64,000 bases of DNA from Pseudarthrobacter phenanthrenivorans Sphe3 (GTDB lineage Bacteria; Actinomycetota; Actinomycetes; Actinomycetales; Micrococcaceae): assembly GCF_000189535.1 (NCBI RefSeq), contig NC_015145.1, positions 4,154,001-4,218,000 on the forward strand, written 5' to 3'. The position numbers and the translations under genes were made by a program. Shown in pieces: positions 24,166 to 32,120 of the stretch (the stretch's first letter is position 1; every line of letters begins with the position of its first letter). The notes beneath the pieces are model-generated. The model searched no databases. It was not told the DNA's origin and was given only the letters and a program-made list of their open reading frames with translations.

Positions 24166-24738
24166 ATGGAATCGCTTGTGGTCCCCGTCCTCATCCTCCT
24201 GGCCGTGGCTGCCGCCGTCATCCTGGCTTCCCGCGCCTTCAGCAGGAGAAGGGCCGCCGCCGCGGCGGTGCCGCGGGAGCCCGCCGCCAACCCCGCCGAT
24301 CTTGCCCGCGCAGCCGCCGCGAAACTGTCCGAGGAAGAACACCGGAGGCTCTACGCGCTGATCGCCCAAGGCCAGGCCATGGCGGCCATCAAGCTGTACT
24401 ACGAGGTAACGGGCGACGGCCTGCGCGCATCCCGTGACGCCGTGGGCGCCCTGGCTGCCCACCCCCAGCCCTACCGCGGCCCGGAGGCGACGCCGGCAGA
24501 GGCCGACGACGATGAGGACGACGCTCCTCAGCGGTTCCCCTACCGCTACCGGGCAATCGCCAGCAAGGGCGACGTGACCCGCGAGGTCAGCAGCAACATG
24601 CTCAACGATGAGATCTACGGCAGGATCCGGACGTTGGCCCGCAGCGGAGACACGGAGGCGGCCGCCATCGCGCTGACCCGGCATTCTGATATTTCCATGA
24701 AGCAGGCACGGGAGTTCATCGCCCTGCTGGATGATTGA
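24166..24738 (+). CDS. Membrane-anchored protein with two L7/L12-C-terminal-like modules
   Basis: 190 residues: membrane helix 3-24, basic stop-transfer (SRRRAAAAA), then two regions resembling the helical C-terminal fold of ribosomal protein L7/L12. They are LYALIAQGQAMAAIKLYYEVTGDGLRASRDAVGAL (about 62-97) and IRTLARSGDTEAAAIALTRHSDISMKQAREFIALL at the C-terminus. An acidic stretch EADDDEDD lies between. ATG 24166 is used; TTG 24160 would overlap the upstream stop as TTGA. Function unknown; possibly a protein-interaction scaffold working with the upstream coiled-coil protein. Confidence 0.7.
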   Translation: MESLVVPVLILLAVAAAVILASRAFSRRRAAAAAVPREPAANPADLARAAAAKLSEEEHRRLYALIAQGQAMAAIKLYYEVTGDGLRASRDAVGALAAHPQPYRGPEATPAEADDDEDDAPQRFPYRYRAIASKGDVTREVSSNMLNDEIYGRIRTLARSGDTEAAAIALTRHSDISMKQAREFIALLDD

Positions 24739-24801
24739 CGCGCCTGGGTGCGGAAGCGCTGGGGTGAGTGGCGAGGCCCGGGCCTGCCTGGGCAAGCCGC
24801 G

Positions 24802-25143
24802 CTAGAAGTCGAACAGCTCGCCCAGCCAGCCTTCCTTCTTTTTGTGCCGCCGCCGGTCGTAATCCCGGTCATACCCCTGCTGGCCGTACTTGCGGTCATC
24901 GTGGCGGGGCTGCTCCCGGCGGGGTTCGAAATTGGGATAGAGCGGCGGAGGCGTGGGGCCCGGAGCGGGCGCCGCAGGCCTGGCCGGGCCTGGGGCGGCC
25001 GGCAGGTACTCGGCGGCCCGGTCCAGGATCTTGTCCAGCTCTCCGCGGTCTAGCCACACTCCCCGGCATTGCGGGCAGTAGTCGATTTCCACCCCACTGC
25101 GTTCGGTCATCATCAGTTCCACTGCATCCACGGGACATTTCAT
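24802..25143 (-). CDS. TFIIB-type zinc-ribbon domain protein
   Basis: 113 residues. The N-terminal zf-TFIIB ribbon KCPVDAVELMMTERSGVEIDYCPQCRGVWLDRGELDKIL carries the CPxD ... CPxC knuckles and the WLDRGEL helix typical of the family. A proline-rich linker follows, then a charged tyrosine/arginine tail (RKYGQQGYDRDYDRRRHKKKEGWLGELFDF). Role unknown; often considered a nucleic-acid or protein-binding module. ATG 25143 is chosen because the ribbon begins at once; the longer frame upstream runs antisense-like through the FMN reductase gene. Confidence 0.84.
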   Translation of the reverse strand: MKCPVDAVELMMTERSGVEIDYCPQCRGVWLDRGELDKILDRAAEYLPAAPGPARPAAPAPGPTPPPLYPNFEPRREQPRHDDRKYGQQGYDRDYDRRRHKKKEGWLGELFDF

Positions 25144-25195
25144 GTTCCGCACAACGAGCGGCGTAGCCGGAACGTTCGCCTGGTTCCGGTCAGGG

Positions 25196-25822
25196 TCAGC
25201 GTGCCCCCGAGATCCCCGCCAGCAGCTGCTCGAAGGGCAGCGACTCCATGGGCTCAGGCTTGCGGCCCGGCTGGGGTCCCTCAAGAAGCTGCACAAACTC
25301 CCCCGCCGCCCGGTCGATCCGCTGCGAAAGTGAAGTGCCGCCGTCGTCCGCGGTTCCCCAGTCCTGGGGACCGGCGAAGACGCCTGTGGGAGCCATCCTG
25401 GTGCGCAGGTAGCTGAACAGCGGACGCATGGCGTAGTCCAAAACCATCTGGTGGCGGTCAGTGCCGCCGGTGGCTCCGAGCAGGACAGCCTTCCCGTCCA
25501 GCGACTTGGGGTCGAGGACGTCGATGAAGGACTTGAACAGCCCGCTATAGGAGGCACTGAATACCGGTGAGACCGCGATGACTCCGTCTGAGGCTTCCAG
25601 GTTCGCGATCACCTCGGCCAGGCGGGGTGCGGCATAGCCCGTCACGAAGTTGTTTGCGATGTCCACGGCCACGTCACGGAGTTCTACGACGTCCACCTGG
25701 ACATCGAAGCCCGCCTCGCGCAACTGCCGCACAGCGGACGCGGCCAGCTGGTCAGCCAGCAGTCGGCTCGACGACGGTACGCCGAGCCCGGCGGAAAGGA
25801 CTGTGATGCGGCGGGTCTCCAT
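25196..25822 (-). CDS. NAD(P)H-dependent FMN reductase, CE1759-type
   Basis: Flavodoxin-like reductase of 208 residues that would supply FMNH2 to a flavin monooxygenase. It begins RRITVLSAGLGVPSSSRLLADQLA and contains SDGVIAVSPVFSASYSGLFKSFIDVLD and VLLGATGGTDRHQMVLDYAMRPLFSYLR, the signature of the LLM-partnered CE1759 family. ATG 25822 has AGGAG seven bases upstream; longer starts are less likely. The usual partner monooxygenase is not adjacent here. A palindromic operator lies at 25854-25873, just upstream. Confidence 0.88.
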   Translation of the reverse strand: METRRITVLSAGLGVPSSSRLLADQLAASAVRQLREAGFDVQVDVVELRDVAVDIANNFVTGYAAPRLAEVIANLEASDGVIAVSPVFSASYSGLFKSFIDVLDPKSLDGKAVLLGATGGTDRHQMVLDYAMRPLFSYLRTRMAPTGVFAGPQDWGTADDGGTSLSQRIDRAAGEFVQLLEGPQPGRKPEPMESLPFEQLLAGISGAR

Positions 25823-25853
25823 GGCAATCTCCTGTTGCTCGTTCATCTTCATC

Positions 25854-25873
25854 ATATATGCGTTTGCATCTAT
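25854..25873 (-). promoter_or_regulatory. 20-bp palindromic operator upstream of FMN reductase
   Basis: Dyad ATATATGCGTTTGCATCTAT, symmetrical as ATA-N-ATGC-N4-GCAT-N-TAT, lying 31 bp before the start of the reductase gene. Likely a binding site for a dimeric winged-helix (MarR-like) repressor that responds to redox or small molecules; the repressor itself is not in the window. Confidence 0.65.
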
Positions 25874-25914
25874 CCTGTGAACATGGGGAGCCGCCGGAGT
25901 ATTCCCGCATCGAC

Positions 25915-26763
25915 TTACAGCAGCACCGACCCCCGAATGCACGTGGCGGAAGCGCCGCCCACCCAGATTTCGCCGTCATCAGCCTGGACGTGGATGCGTC
26001 CTGCCCGGCCAAGTACGGTCCCTTGGGCTGCGACGTACTCGTTCGGCGCCCTGTTGCTGCCGATCAACCACTGGGCAACTCCGGCGTTGAAACTCCCGGT
26101 CACCGGGTCCTCAAGCATCGCATCGCCCGGAATGAAGGTGCGGATTTCAAAGTCGGCGCCGGCACCAGCGGGGTGCGGTCCCACAACTCCCACCTTCAGG
26201 TTGCCCATGGCGGCGTAATCCGGCTGCACGGCGAGGACGTCCGCGGCGGATTCCAGGAGCACGCCTACCCACTCGGGCCCGTTGACCAGCCAGGAGGCGT
26301 CCAGGAACGCGGAGACCGGCAGGCGCAGGCCGGCCGCCAGCCGGTTACGAACATCGTCCTCGACGGGCTCGAAGCGCGTCAGGGCCGGGGCAGCGAATGC
26401 CAGCCTGCCGTCGTCGCGCCGAACCCGGACCAGGCCGGCGCCGCACTCCTGCACCACGAAACGCTCCGACTGCGGCACACCGCCGGCCTCAAGCCAGGTA
26501 TGGGCTGATCCCAGCGTGGGATGCCCGGCGAAGGGAAACTCCTCATTGCCGGTGAAAATCCGGACCCTGTAGTCGGCCCGGGAATCAGTTGGCGGCAGCA
26601 GGAACGTGGTTTCAGACAGGTTTGTCCAGTTGGCGAAGCCCTGCATTTCCTCGGCGCTGAGATCCGCAGCGTCGAGGACGACGGCCAGCGGGTTGCCCCG
26701 GTATGGCTCACTGGAGAATACATCGACCTGATGGAAGGGGCGGTTGCGCAAGGGTGAAGTCAC
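25915..26763 (-). CDS. PhzF-family isomerase-like protein
   Basis: 282 residues with the two-domain diaminopimelate-epimerase fold of PhzF. The N-terminal FHQVDVFSSEPYRGNPLAVVLDA, the catalytic glutamate E51 in TNLSETTFLL, FPFAGHPTLGSAH and the C-terminal GDAMLEDPVTGSFNAGVAQWL are all present. No other phenazine genes are nearby, so it is probably one of the many housekeeping PhzF-like isomerases of unknown substrate. Located upstream of the FMN reductase, with 92 bp between. Confidence 0.9.
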   Translation of the reverse strand: MTSPLRNRPFHQVDVFSSEPYRGNPLAVVLDAADLSAEEMQGFANWTNLSETTFLLPPTDSRADYRVRIFTGNEEFPFAGHPTLGSAHTWLEAGGVPQSERFVVQECGAGLVRVRRDDGRLAFAAPALTRFEPVEDDVRNRLAAGLRLPVSAFLDASWLVNGPEWVGVLLESAADVLAVQPDYAAMGNLKVGVVGPHPAGAGADFEIRTFIPGDAMLEDPVTGSFNAGVAQWLIGSNRAPNEYVAAQGTVLGRAGRIHVQADDGEIWVGGASATCIRGSVLL

Positions 26764-26825
26764 CGCTGCAGGCTATCACCGGCGGAGGAACCCACTGGCA
26801 GAGGTACTGGCGTTCCCCCCGCCCC

Positions 26826-27860
26826 CTAGGAGTGCGGCTGGGACAGCGTCATTACGGCCAGCGGGAAAGCAAGGATTGCGGAGCAGAAGCCCAGATTGAT
26901 CCATTTGTACTTCACCAGAATGGCAATAAACTCGCGGAGGAACGCACTGGGCATGAAATAGCCTGCGGTCCTGGCGCCGGTGACGTGCGCACGCATCCCG
27001 GCCCGGCGCGTGAACATGGCCGCCCGGAACACGTGGTAGCTGCTGGTGACAACGGTGACTGGCCGGTCCGGCCGGTCCATCAGGTTCCGGGAGAAAACCA
27101 GGTTCTCGAGGGTGGTGGTGGCTTTATCTTCAATCAGAATGCTGGCGGCGGGAATGCCCTGCTCCTGGAGGTACCGGGCCATTGCCGCCCCTTCAGTGGT
27201 CAGCTCGTCGGCACCCCGGCCACCGCTGGGAATGAGGGCCCTGATGGTCCCGCCGTGCTTTCCCCGGTACAGGCTTACCGCAGCATCGAGCCGGGCCGCC
27301 AGCAGCGGCGGGACGGCGTTTCCAGCAAGTCCGGAGCCTAAGACCACCACATACTCCGGCCGGCGCCTGGGCGGCAGGCTTGAGTAGATCAGGGAGTACG
27401 CGAGGTAACTGGCGAAGACGAAACCAAAGTAGCCAACCAGGACGGCCATGGTGCCCGTGAGGACGCCTAGGTTGGGAGCGGCCGAGTGCAGGAGTGCCAG
27501 GCTGAGCGGCCCTGCCACCATGGCCAGTCCCGCCAGGAGCGAAAGCATGTTGGCCAGGCTGCGCCCTTCACGCCGGAGCATCACAATGCCGTTGAGGATC
27601 AGGAAGACCGCCAGGACCGGAACGGACAGGATGAACAGAACCACCAGGGCCAGTGTCATGAACACCGGGGCAGAGTCGCTTCCAGCCACTCCAAGCAGGC
27701 CGAGCCAGCCGAATCCCAGGGCCAGGAGGAGGAGAACGCCGTTGCGGAGGCGTCTTCGGTCCGACGCAAAGCTGATCGCCGCGGCCACCAGGAGGATGCT
27801 GCTGAGGGCAAGGTATGGCAAAGCAAAATCCCTTCGCAGAATGTGGACTGGCCTGCGCAC
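26826..27860 (-). CDS. YdcF/ElyC-family (DUF218) membrane protein
   Basis: 344 residues: about five to six N-terminal hydrophobic helices, then a DUF218 domain (VVLGSGLAGNAVPPLLAARLDAAVSLY ... IPSGGRGADELTTEGAAMARYL ... TLENLVFSRNLM ... VTSSYHVFRAAMFTRR) and a last helix. The family is linked to envelope polysaccharide metabolism and vancomycin-type resistance phenotypes (SanA/ElyC). Start uncertain: GTG 27860 lacks a ribosome-binding site, whereas TTG 27821 has GAAGGG at good spacing and begins just before the first helix. Confidence 0.8.
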   Translation of the reverse strand: MRRPVHILRRDFALPYLALSSILLVAAAISFASDRRRLRNGVLLLLALGFGWLGLLGVAGSDSAPVFMTLALVVLFILSVPVLAVFLILNGIVMLRREGRSLANMLSLLAGLAMVAGPLSLALLHSAAPNLGVLTGTMAVLVGYFGFVFASYLAYSLIYSSLPPRRRPEYVVVLGSGLAGNAVPPLLAARLDAAVSLYRGKHGGTIRALIPSGGRGADELTTEGAAMARYLQEQGIPAASILIEDKATTTLENLVFSRNLMDRPDRPVTVVTSSYHVFRAAMFTRRAGMRAHVTGARTAGYFMPSAFLREFIAILVKYKWINLGFCSAILAFPLAVMTLSQPHS

Positions 27861-27871
27861 AACGGCGAACC

Positions 27872-27916
27872 AAAAAGGGCCTCCGCTGCCGGAATCCGGC
27901 GGCGGAGGCCCTTTTT
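27872..27916 (-). terminator. Terminator of the ribosomal-protein operon
   Basis: Long stem with 21-base arms: AAAAAGGGCCTCCGC then GCCGG paired with its complement ending CTTTTT, with a 3-base loop and one mismatch. The A and T tracts make it bidirectional. It lies 14 bp after the rplI stop, ending the leftward rpsF-ssb-rpsR-rplI message. Confidence 0.95.
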
Positions 27917-27929
27917 ATGCAGTCAGATA

Positions 27930-28382
27930 CTACTTGCCAGCTACTACGTCGAGTTCGATCACAGCAGCAACGTCCTCGTGCAGACGGACGTTGGCCTGGT
28001 AGGAACCAACCGACTTGATGTGGACAGGCAGTTCAACCTTGCGCTTGTCGATGCGGCCAAGGCCAGCGGCCTCAACAGCGTCAGCGACGTCGCCCTGCTT
28101 GACGGTGCCGAACAGGCGTCCGGTTTCGCCAGCCTTGACAACGAGCTTGACCGGCTTGGACTGCAGTGCAGCAGCCTGCTTCTGAGCATCTTCCAGGGAA
28201 GCGTGCTCGCGGGCAGCGCGGGCAGCCTTGATGGACTCAACCTGCTTCTCGCCGCCCTTCGACCAGGTCAGGGCAAAGTTGCGGGGCAGCAGGTAGTTAC
28301 GTGCGTAACCGTCCTTGACCTCGACAACGTCGCCAGCAGCACCGAGACCGGTTACTTCGTGGGTCAGAATGAGCTTTGCCAT
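27930..28382 (-). CDS. rplI: 50S ribosomal protein L9
   Basis: 150 residues: N-terminal rRNA-binding domain [38 protein letters not shown], the long connecting helix ([32 protein letters not shown]) and C-terminal domain ([25 protein letters not shown]). Last gene of the rpsF-ssb-rpsR-rplI operon, followed by a strong terminator. Confidence 0.98.
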   Translation of the reverse strand: MAKLILTHEVTGLGAAGDVVEVKDGYARNYLLPRNFALTWSKGGEKQVESIKAARAAREHASLEDAQKQAAALQSKPVKLVVKAGETGRLFGTVKQGDVADAVEAAGLGRIDKRKVELPVHIKSVGSYQANVRLHEDVAAVIELDVVAGK

Positions 28383-28399
28383 TTTAGTTAATCCCTTCC

Positions 28400-28639
28400 T
28401 TAGCCGCGGCCAGCGCCGGAGTAAGGCAGCAGAGCAACTTCGCGGGCGTTCTTGATTGCCTGGGCGATCTTGCGCTGTTCCTGCACCGTGACGCCGGTGA
28501 CGCGACGGGCGCGGATCTTTCCGCGGTCGGAGATGAACTTGCGCAGCAATGCTACGTCCTTGTAGTCGATGACAGTGATGTCAGCGGCCTTCAAGGGGTT
28601 GGACTTTGGTTTGGGCTTACGGAGTTCAGCCTTAGCCAT
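28400..28639 (-). CDS. rpsR: 30S ribosomal protein S18
   Basis: 79 residues with the S18 core [50 protein letters not shown]. It binds the platform of 16S rRNA as a heterodimer with S6. No zinc-binding cysteines (the C-minus form). It sits 17 bp before rplI and 128 bp after ssb, the spacer holding a small hairpin. Confidence 0.97.
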   Translation of the reverse strand: MAKAELRKPKPKSNPLKAADITVIDYKDVALLRKFISDRGKIRARRVTGVTVQEQRKIAQAIKNAREVALLPYSGAGRG

Positions 28640-28662
28640 CGTGGAGCTCCTATTCTAGGGAG

Positions 28663-28684
28663 CCCGTGGATGTTGATCCACGGG
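28663..28684 (-). other. Short hairpin in ssb-rpsR spacer
   Basis: Perfect 9-bp inverted repeat CCCGTGGAT / ATCCACGGG with a 4-base loop, lying 24 bp upstream of rpsR. There is no T run, so it is more likely an RNA-processing or stability element than a terminator. Confidence 0.55.
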
Positions 28685-28767
28685 ATGGTGGTGGTCCGAC
28701 GGCGGCAGTCACCATGGTGCCTGGAGGCACTTCCGGCGGTCCCGGCCTCGGGCCTTAATGGGGTGTT

Positions 28768-29343
28768 TTAGAAGGGAGGTTCGGAATCGGGGCCGTTGCC
28801 CCAGCCACCTGCATTGGAGACACCGGGCGTCGCCCAGGGGTCGTCCTGTGCAGCCTGCTGGTTGCCGCCGCCCCAGCCTCCACCGGAGTTGCCGCCCTGG
28901 TTTCCACCAGGGTTGCCGCCTCCGAAGCCACCGCCGCTGTTGCCTCCGCCGAAGCCGCCCTGCCCGCCGGCGCCGGAGCGCTGGGTGCGGTTGACCTTGG
29001 CGTTGGCGTAGCGCAGGCTGGGGCCGATTTCGTCGACCTCAAGCTCGATAACAGTGCGCTTTTCGCCTTCTTTGGTTTCGTAGGAACGGCTCTTCAGGCG
29101 GCCGGTAACAATCACGCGCATGCCCTTGGTGAGGGACTCGGCGACGTTCTCGGCTGCTTCACGCCAGACAGCGGCGCGGAGGAACAGGGTTTCCCCGTCC
29201 TTCCACTCGTTGGACTGGCGGTCAAAGGTACGGGGGGAGGAAGCGATGGTGAAGTTCGCTACTGCTGAACCGGACGGTGTGAACCGCAATTCCGGGTCAT
29301 TGGTGAGATTACCGATGACCGTAATGGTGGTTTCGCCTGCCAT
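28768..29343 (-). CDS. ssb: Single-stranded DNA-binding protein
   Basis: 191 residues: OB-fold at about 1-112 ([37 protein letters not shown] ... [16 protein letters not shown]), a glycine-rich disordered linker ([17 protein letters not shown]...), and the acidic tip DSEPPF, which recruits replication and repair partners. Located between rpsF and rpsR as in most bacteria. Confidence 0.97.
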   Translation of the reverse strand: MAGETTITVIGNLTNDPELRFTPSGSAVANFTIASSPRTFDRQSNEWKDGETLFLRAAVWREAAENVAESLTKGMRVIVTGRLKSRSYETKEGEKRTVIELEVDEIGPSLRYANAKVNRTQRSGAGGQGGFGGGNSGGGFGGGNPGGNQGGNSGGGWGGGNQQAAQDDPWATPGVSNAGGWGNGPDSEPPF

Positions 29344-29417
29344 CTACTGCCTCCTTGTTCGGACCTGGGTGAAGAGTGCGTTTCCTGCGGGGTAAAGAAT
29401 GAAAATCGGTGCTGAAA

Positions 29418-29723
29418 TTACTCAGCAACAACCTTCTGCTCTTCGGGGCGGGTGATCTTGGTGCGCATGATGGTCTCGTTAAGAGACAGCTGGCGGTCAA
29501 GTTCCTTGGCGGTTTCCGGCTTGGCGGTGAAGTTCACCACGGCGTAGATACCTTCGGACTTCTTCTTGATCTCGTAAGCCAGACGACGACGGCCCCAGAT
29601 GTCAACCTTTTCGATGGTTCCACCATCGTTGGTGATGACGTTCAGGAACTTCTGAAGCGACGGCTCAACGGTACGCTCTTCGACCTCGGGGTCGATGATT
29701 ACCATCAATTCGTAAGGACGCAT
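29418..29723 (-). CDS. rpsF: 30S ribosomal protein S6
   Basis: 101 residues, [30 protein letters not shown] ... [25 protein letters not shown], an RRM-like fold that pairs with S18 in the small subunit. ATG 29723 gives the standard length; the GTG at 29735 would sit directly against the strong AAAGGAGGT ribosome-binding site. First gene of the operon; a perfect hairpin occurs in its leader. Confidence 0.97.
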   Translation of the reverse strand: MRPYELMVIIDPEVEERTVEPSLQKFLNVITNDGGTIEKVDIWGRRRLAYEIKKKSEGIYAVVNFTAKPETAKELDRQLSLNETIMRTKITRPEEQKVVAE

Positions 29724-29752
29724 ATGTGAACCCACCTCCTTTGGGCTAAGCG

Positions 29753-29771
29753 GTTACGGCATTTCCGTAAC
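29753..29771 (-). promoter_or_regulatory. Hairpin in rpsF 5' leader, possible ribosomal-protein leader element
   Basis: GTTACGG and CCGTAAC form a perfect 7-bp stem with a 5-base loop about 30 bases before the rpsF ATG and just before its AAAGGAGGT. S6:S18 autoregulatory leaders are known in this position in other bacteria, recognised by a CCG-containing bulge; a CCG is present in the stem, but I cannot confirm the fold. Confidence 0.4.
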
Positions 29772-30200
29772 AGGAGGTTCATTTGCGATTCCGGCAATGC
29801 CCCGCCACCGGAACGGAGGCAGGACGCAGCACAGACTTCAATATCTTAGTGCATCTGGACCGGATAGGCGATTCACGCTTGACTCAAGGCTATCCGCCGT
29901 GGCAACCGGGAGGCAGCACCGGAGCCTGTATGTGGAAAACCCCAGTACCGGGACATCTTCACCTGAACCTTGTCTCCGTCCACGGATACCGGGCCCCGCG
30001 CGTAGGAATCGACATTCGGTCTTGGTTTCCCAGTCCGGGTTGGCCTTGCTGAAGTCGCTGTGAATCCAGGGAAAAGGCCGCGGGTGCCAGTCACATGGCG
30101 GGCAGGTGTGGATAACCCCTGCGGCAGCACAGCTGCCACCACCACCCGCGCATCCGCCAACGCCCCGCACGCGCTGAAAGGACACGTGGTCCTTAAAGAA

Positions 30201-30250
30201 GGAACCGCCCGCCCGGAGCCATGTTCTGGCTCCCGGGCAGGGCGGATTCC
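30201..30250 (-). terminator. Terminator of amino-acid permease gene
   Basis: Long imperfect stem: GGAACCGCCC-GCCCGGAGCCA paired with TGGCTCCCGGGC-GGGCGG-TTCC around a TGTTC loop, followed on the minus strand by TTCTTTAAGG. It begins 21 bp after the permease stop codon. A second small hairpin (AAGGAC/GTCCTT, about 30179-30195) follows. Confidence 0.75.
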
Positions 30251-30270
30251 TGTGAAGCAGATCTGGTGGG

Positions 30271-31692
30271 TTACGACGCCGTGCCGGCCTTCACCACGAC
30301 CTCCGGGCTTTCCCCGTGGTGCAGTTCGCCGGAGCCGGGGCGCGTGCCGAACTTGCGGTAGCGCCATACCCCGATGCCGACGACGACGGCGGCCAGTGCC
30401 ACGGAGAGCAGCAGCGACTCGCGGGTGGATTCAAGGATGACCATGCCGATGAGCAGTGCCACGATGCTGACGATCGCGAGCCAGGTCAGGTAGGGGAAGA
30501 ACCACATCTTCAACTCGAGGTCCTTGCCCGCCGCCCCCATGCGCTTGCGGAGGATCAGCTGCGAGGACGCGATGACCAGCCACACGAACAGGGCGATGGC
30601 GCCGGAGGTGTTCACCAGGAAGAGGAACACGGTGTCCGGTGCGATGTAGTTCAGGCCCACTGTGACAAAGCCCACCACCGTGGATGCCAGCACAGCAGCA
30701 ACGGGAACACCGCGCTTGGAGATCCTGGTCCAGGCGGATGGGGCGTCCCCCCGCTTGGAGAGCGAGAACAGCATCCTGCTGGCGGTGTAGAGGCCGGAGT
30801 TCAGGCAGGACAGGACGGACGTCAGCACGACCACATCCATGATGGTGCCGGCGCCGGGGATCCCGAAAAGCTCAATGACCGCAACGTAGGGGCTTTTGGC
30901 GACGCTGGCGTCATTCCAGGGCAGGAGGGTGACGACAATGGCGATGGAGCCGATGTAGAACACCAGGATCCGCCAGACAGTGGACTTCACGGCCTTCTTG
31001 ACGGCGTCCACCGGGTTTTCCGACTCACCTGCAGCGATGGTGGCGATTTCCGCGCCGAAAAAGGAGAACACAACCACCAGGATGCCGGCCAGGACCGCGC
31101 CGGGGCCGTTGGGCAGGAAGCCCCCGTTCTCCACCAGGTTGGAGAGGCCCGGGGCCGGGACGCCCGGGACCAGGCCGAGGATGGCGGCGGCGCCAAACAG
31201 CAGGAAGAGCACGATTGCCGCAACCTTGATGGAGGCAAACCAGAACTCGAACTCACCGTAGGACTTCACCGAACCGAGGTTGGTCAGAGTCAGCAGGACC
31301 ATGAGGATCAGCGCCCAGACCCATTGGTCGATGCCGGGCACCCAGCGGTGCATGATGGCCGCCCCGGCCGTTGCTTCGATGCCCAGCACAATGATCCAGA
31401 ACCAGGCGTAGAGCCAGCCGATGCTGAATCCTGCCCACCGGCCGAGGGCCTTGTCCGCATAGGTTGAAAACGAACCGGTCTCCGGGTTGGCCGCAGCCAT
31501 CTCCCCGAGCATGCGCATCACCAGGATCACCACGATGCCTGCCGCCATGTAGGCCAGCAGGATGCCCGGCCCGGCCTGCTGGATGGCAGCCCCGGAGCCC
31601 ACGAAGAGACCGGCGCCGATGACGCCTGCGATCGCGATCATGGACAGGTGCCGCGGCTTGAGCGACTTGGCTAATTGTTGGTCAGCGGGCAT
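30271..31692 (-). CDS. APC-family amino acid permease (GABA/aromatic-type)
   Basis: Twelve-helix amino-acid transporter of 473 residues. The helix-1 consensus HLSMIAIAGVIGAGLFVGSGAAIQQAGPGILLAYM, GEMAAANPETGSFSTYADKALGRWAGF and the helix-6 region VVFSFFGAEIATIAAGESENP place it in the AAT group near GabP/AnsP/CycA. Substrate not determinable by eye. A minus-strand promoter with TACAAT at 31771-31776 lies about 80 bp upstream. Single-gene transcript ending at the hairpin at 30201-30250. Confidence 0.9.
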   Translation of the reverse strand: MPADQQLAKSLKPRHLSMIAIAGVIGAGLFVGSGAAIQQAGPGILLAYMAAGIVVILVMRMLGEMAAANPETGSFSTYADKALGRWAGFSIGWLYAWFWIIVLGIEATAGAAIMHRWVPGIDQWVWALILMVLLTLTNLGSVKSYGEFEFWFASIKVAAIVLFLLFGAAAILGLVPGVPAPGLSNLVENGGFLPNGPGAVLAGILVVVFSFFGAEIATIAAGESENPVDAVKKAVKSTVWRILVFYIGSIAIVVTLLPWNDASVAKSPYVAVIELFGIPGAGTIMDVVVLTSVLSCLNSGLYTASRMLFSLSKRGDAPSAWTRISKRGVPVAAVLASTVVGFVTVGLNYIAPDTVFLFLVNTSGAIALFVWLVIASSQLILRKRMGAAGKDLELKMWFFPYLTWLAIVSIVALLIGMVILESTRESLLLSVALAAVVVGIGVWRYRKFGTRPGSGELHHGESPEVVVKAGTAS

Positions 31693-32120
31693 AGGTGCGC
31701 CGTCCTTCGTTCTTCAGCGGATATTACGAAACCTGCGGGAAGCCAGCGGGCCCCCGCGGCAGGGCCATGCATTGTACGGATCCGTGGGGTGGATCACACG
31801 TGCATCCCACCCTAAGGGCGGGAGGGAAGCAGGAGTTATGTGCACCAGCACAGGAGGCAATGGCCGAAAACAGATCTTGTCACAGATGCGGACCACGACA
31901 GGAATCAAGTGGTTCGCCACAGGCAACGTTGAAATCTTGACGAAATGCAGGTGCCAATCTTGATCCAATCCAGTGTCTAAGTTGTGGTTCCCTTCAGAGG
32001 CGGGGCGTTATATTCACTTCTACGGCTGGGAACCGTGCTGGAGGCGACCAGCCGAAGGCGCTGCATTACCGGAAACTAAAGCAAGAAAAGTGGTCTCCTT
32101 CTGCGATGGATGGGGACCAT
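31693..32120. other. Divergent regulatory region between permease and LuxR-type regulator
   Basis: About 428 bp with no credible gene. It carries the permease promoter (-10 TACAAT on the minus strand at 31776-31771 with a TGTGAT -35-like box 16 bases upstream), and a TTATAT sequence near 32008-32013 on the plus strand that could be the -10 for the regulator gene. Several short ORFs here have no coding character. Confidence 0.5.
31771..31798 (-). promoter_or_regulatory. Putative sigma-70-like promoter of the amino-acid permease
   Basis: On the minus strand TACAAT (31776-31771) is a good -10, with TGTGAT about 16 bases upstream as a weak -35. The predicted start of transcription is about 70 bp before the permease ATG at 31692. 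Confidence 0.4.

Larger units (their letters stand above)
29724..30270. other. Spacer between rpsF and amino-acid permease
   Basis: About 547 bp without a convincing gene. It contains the rpsF leader with hairpin GTTACGG/CCGTAAC (29753-29771), a TAAGAT -10-like box on the minus strand near 29842-29849, DnaA-box-like sites TGTGGAAAA (29931-29939) and TGTGGATAA (30107-30115), and the permease terminator at its right end. Confidence 0.55.

Noticed and set aside
31695..31963. Short ORFs between the permease and the LuxR-type regulator
   Set aside because: No start signals or coding character; the region contains promoters.
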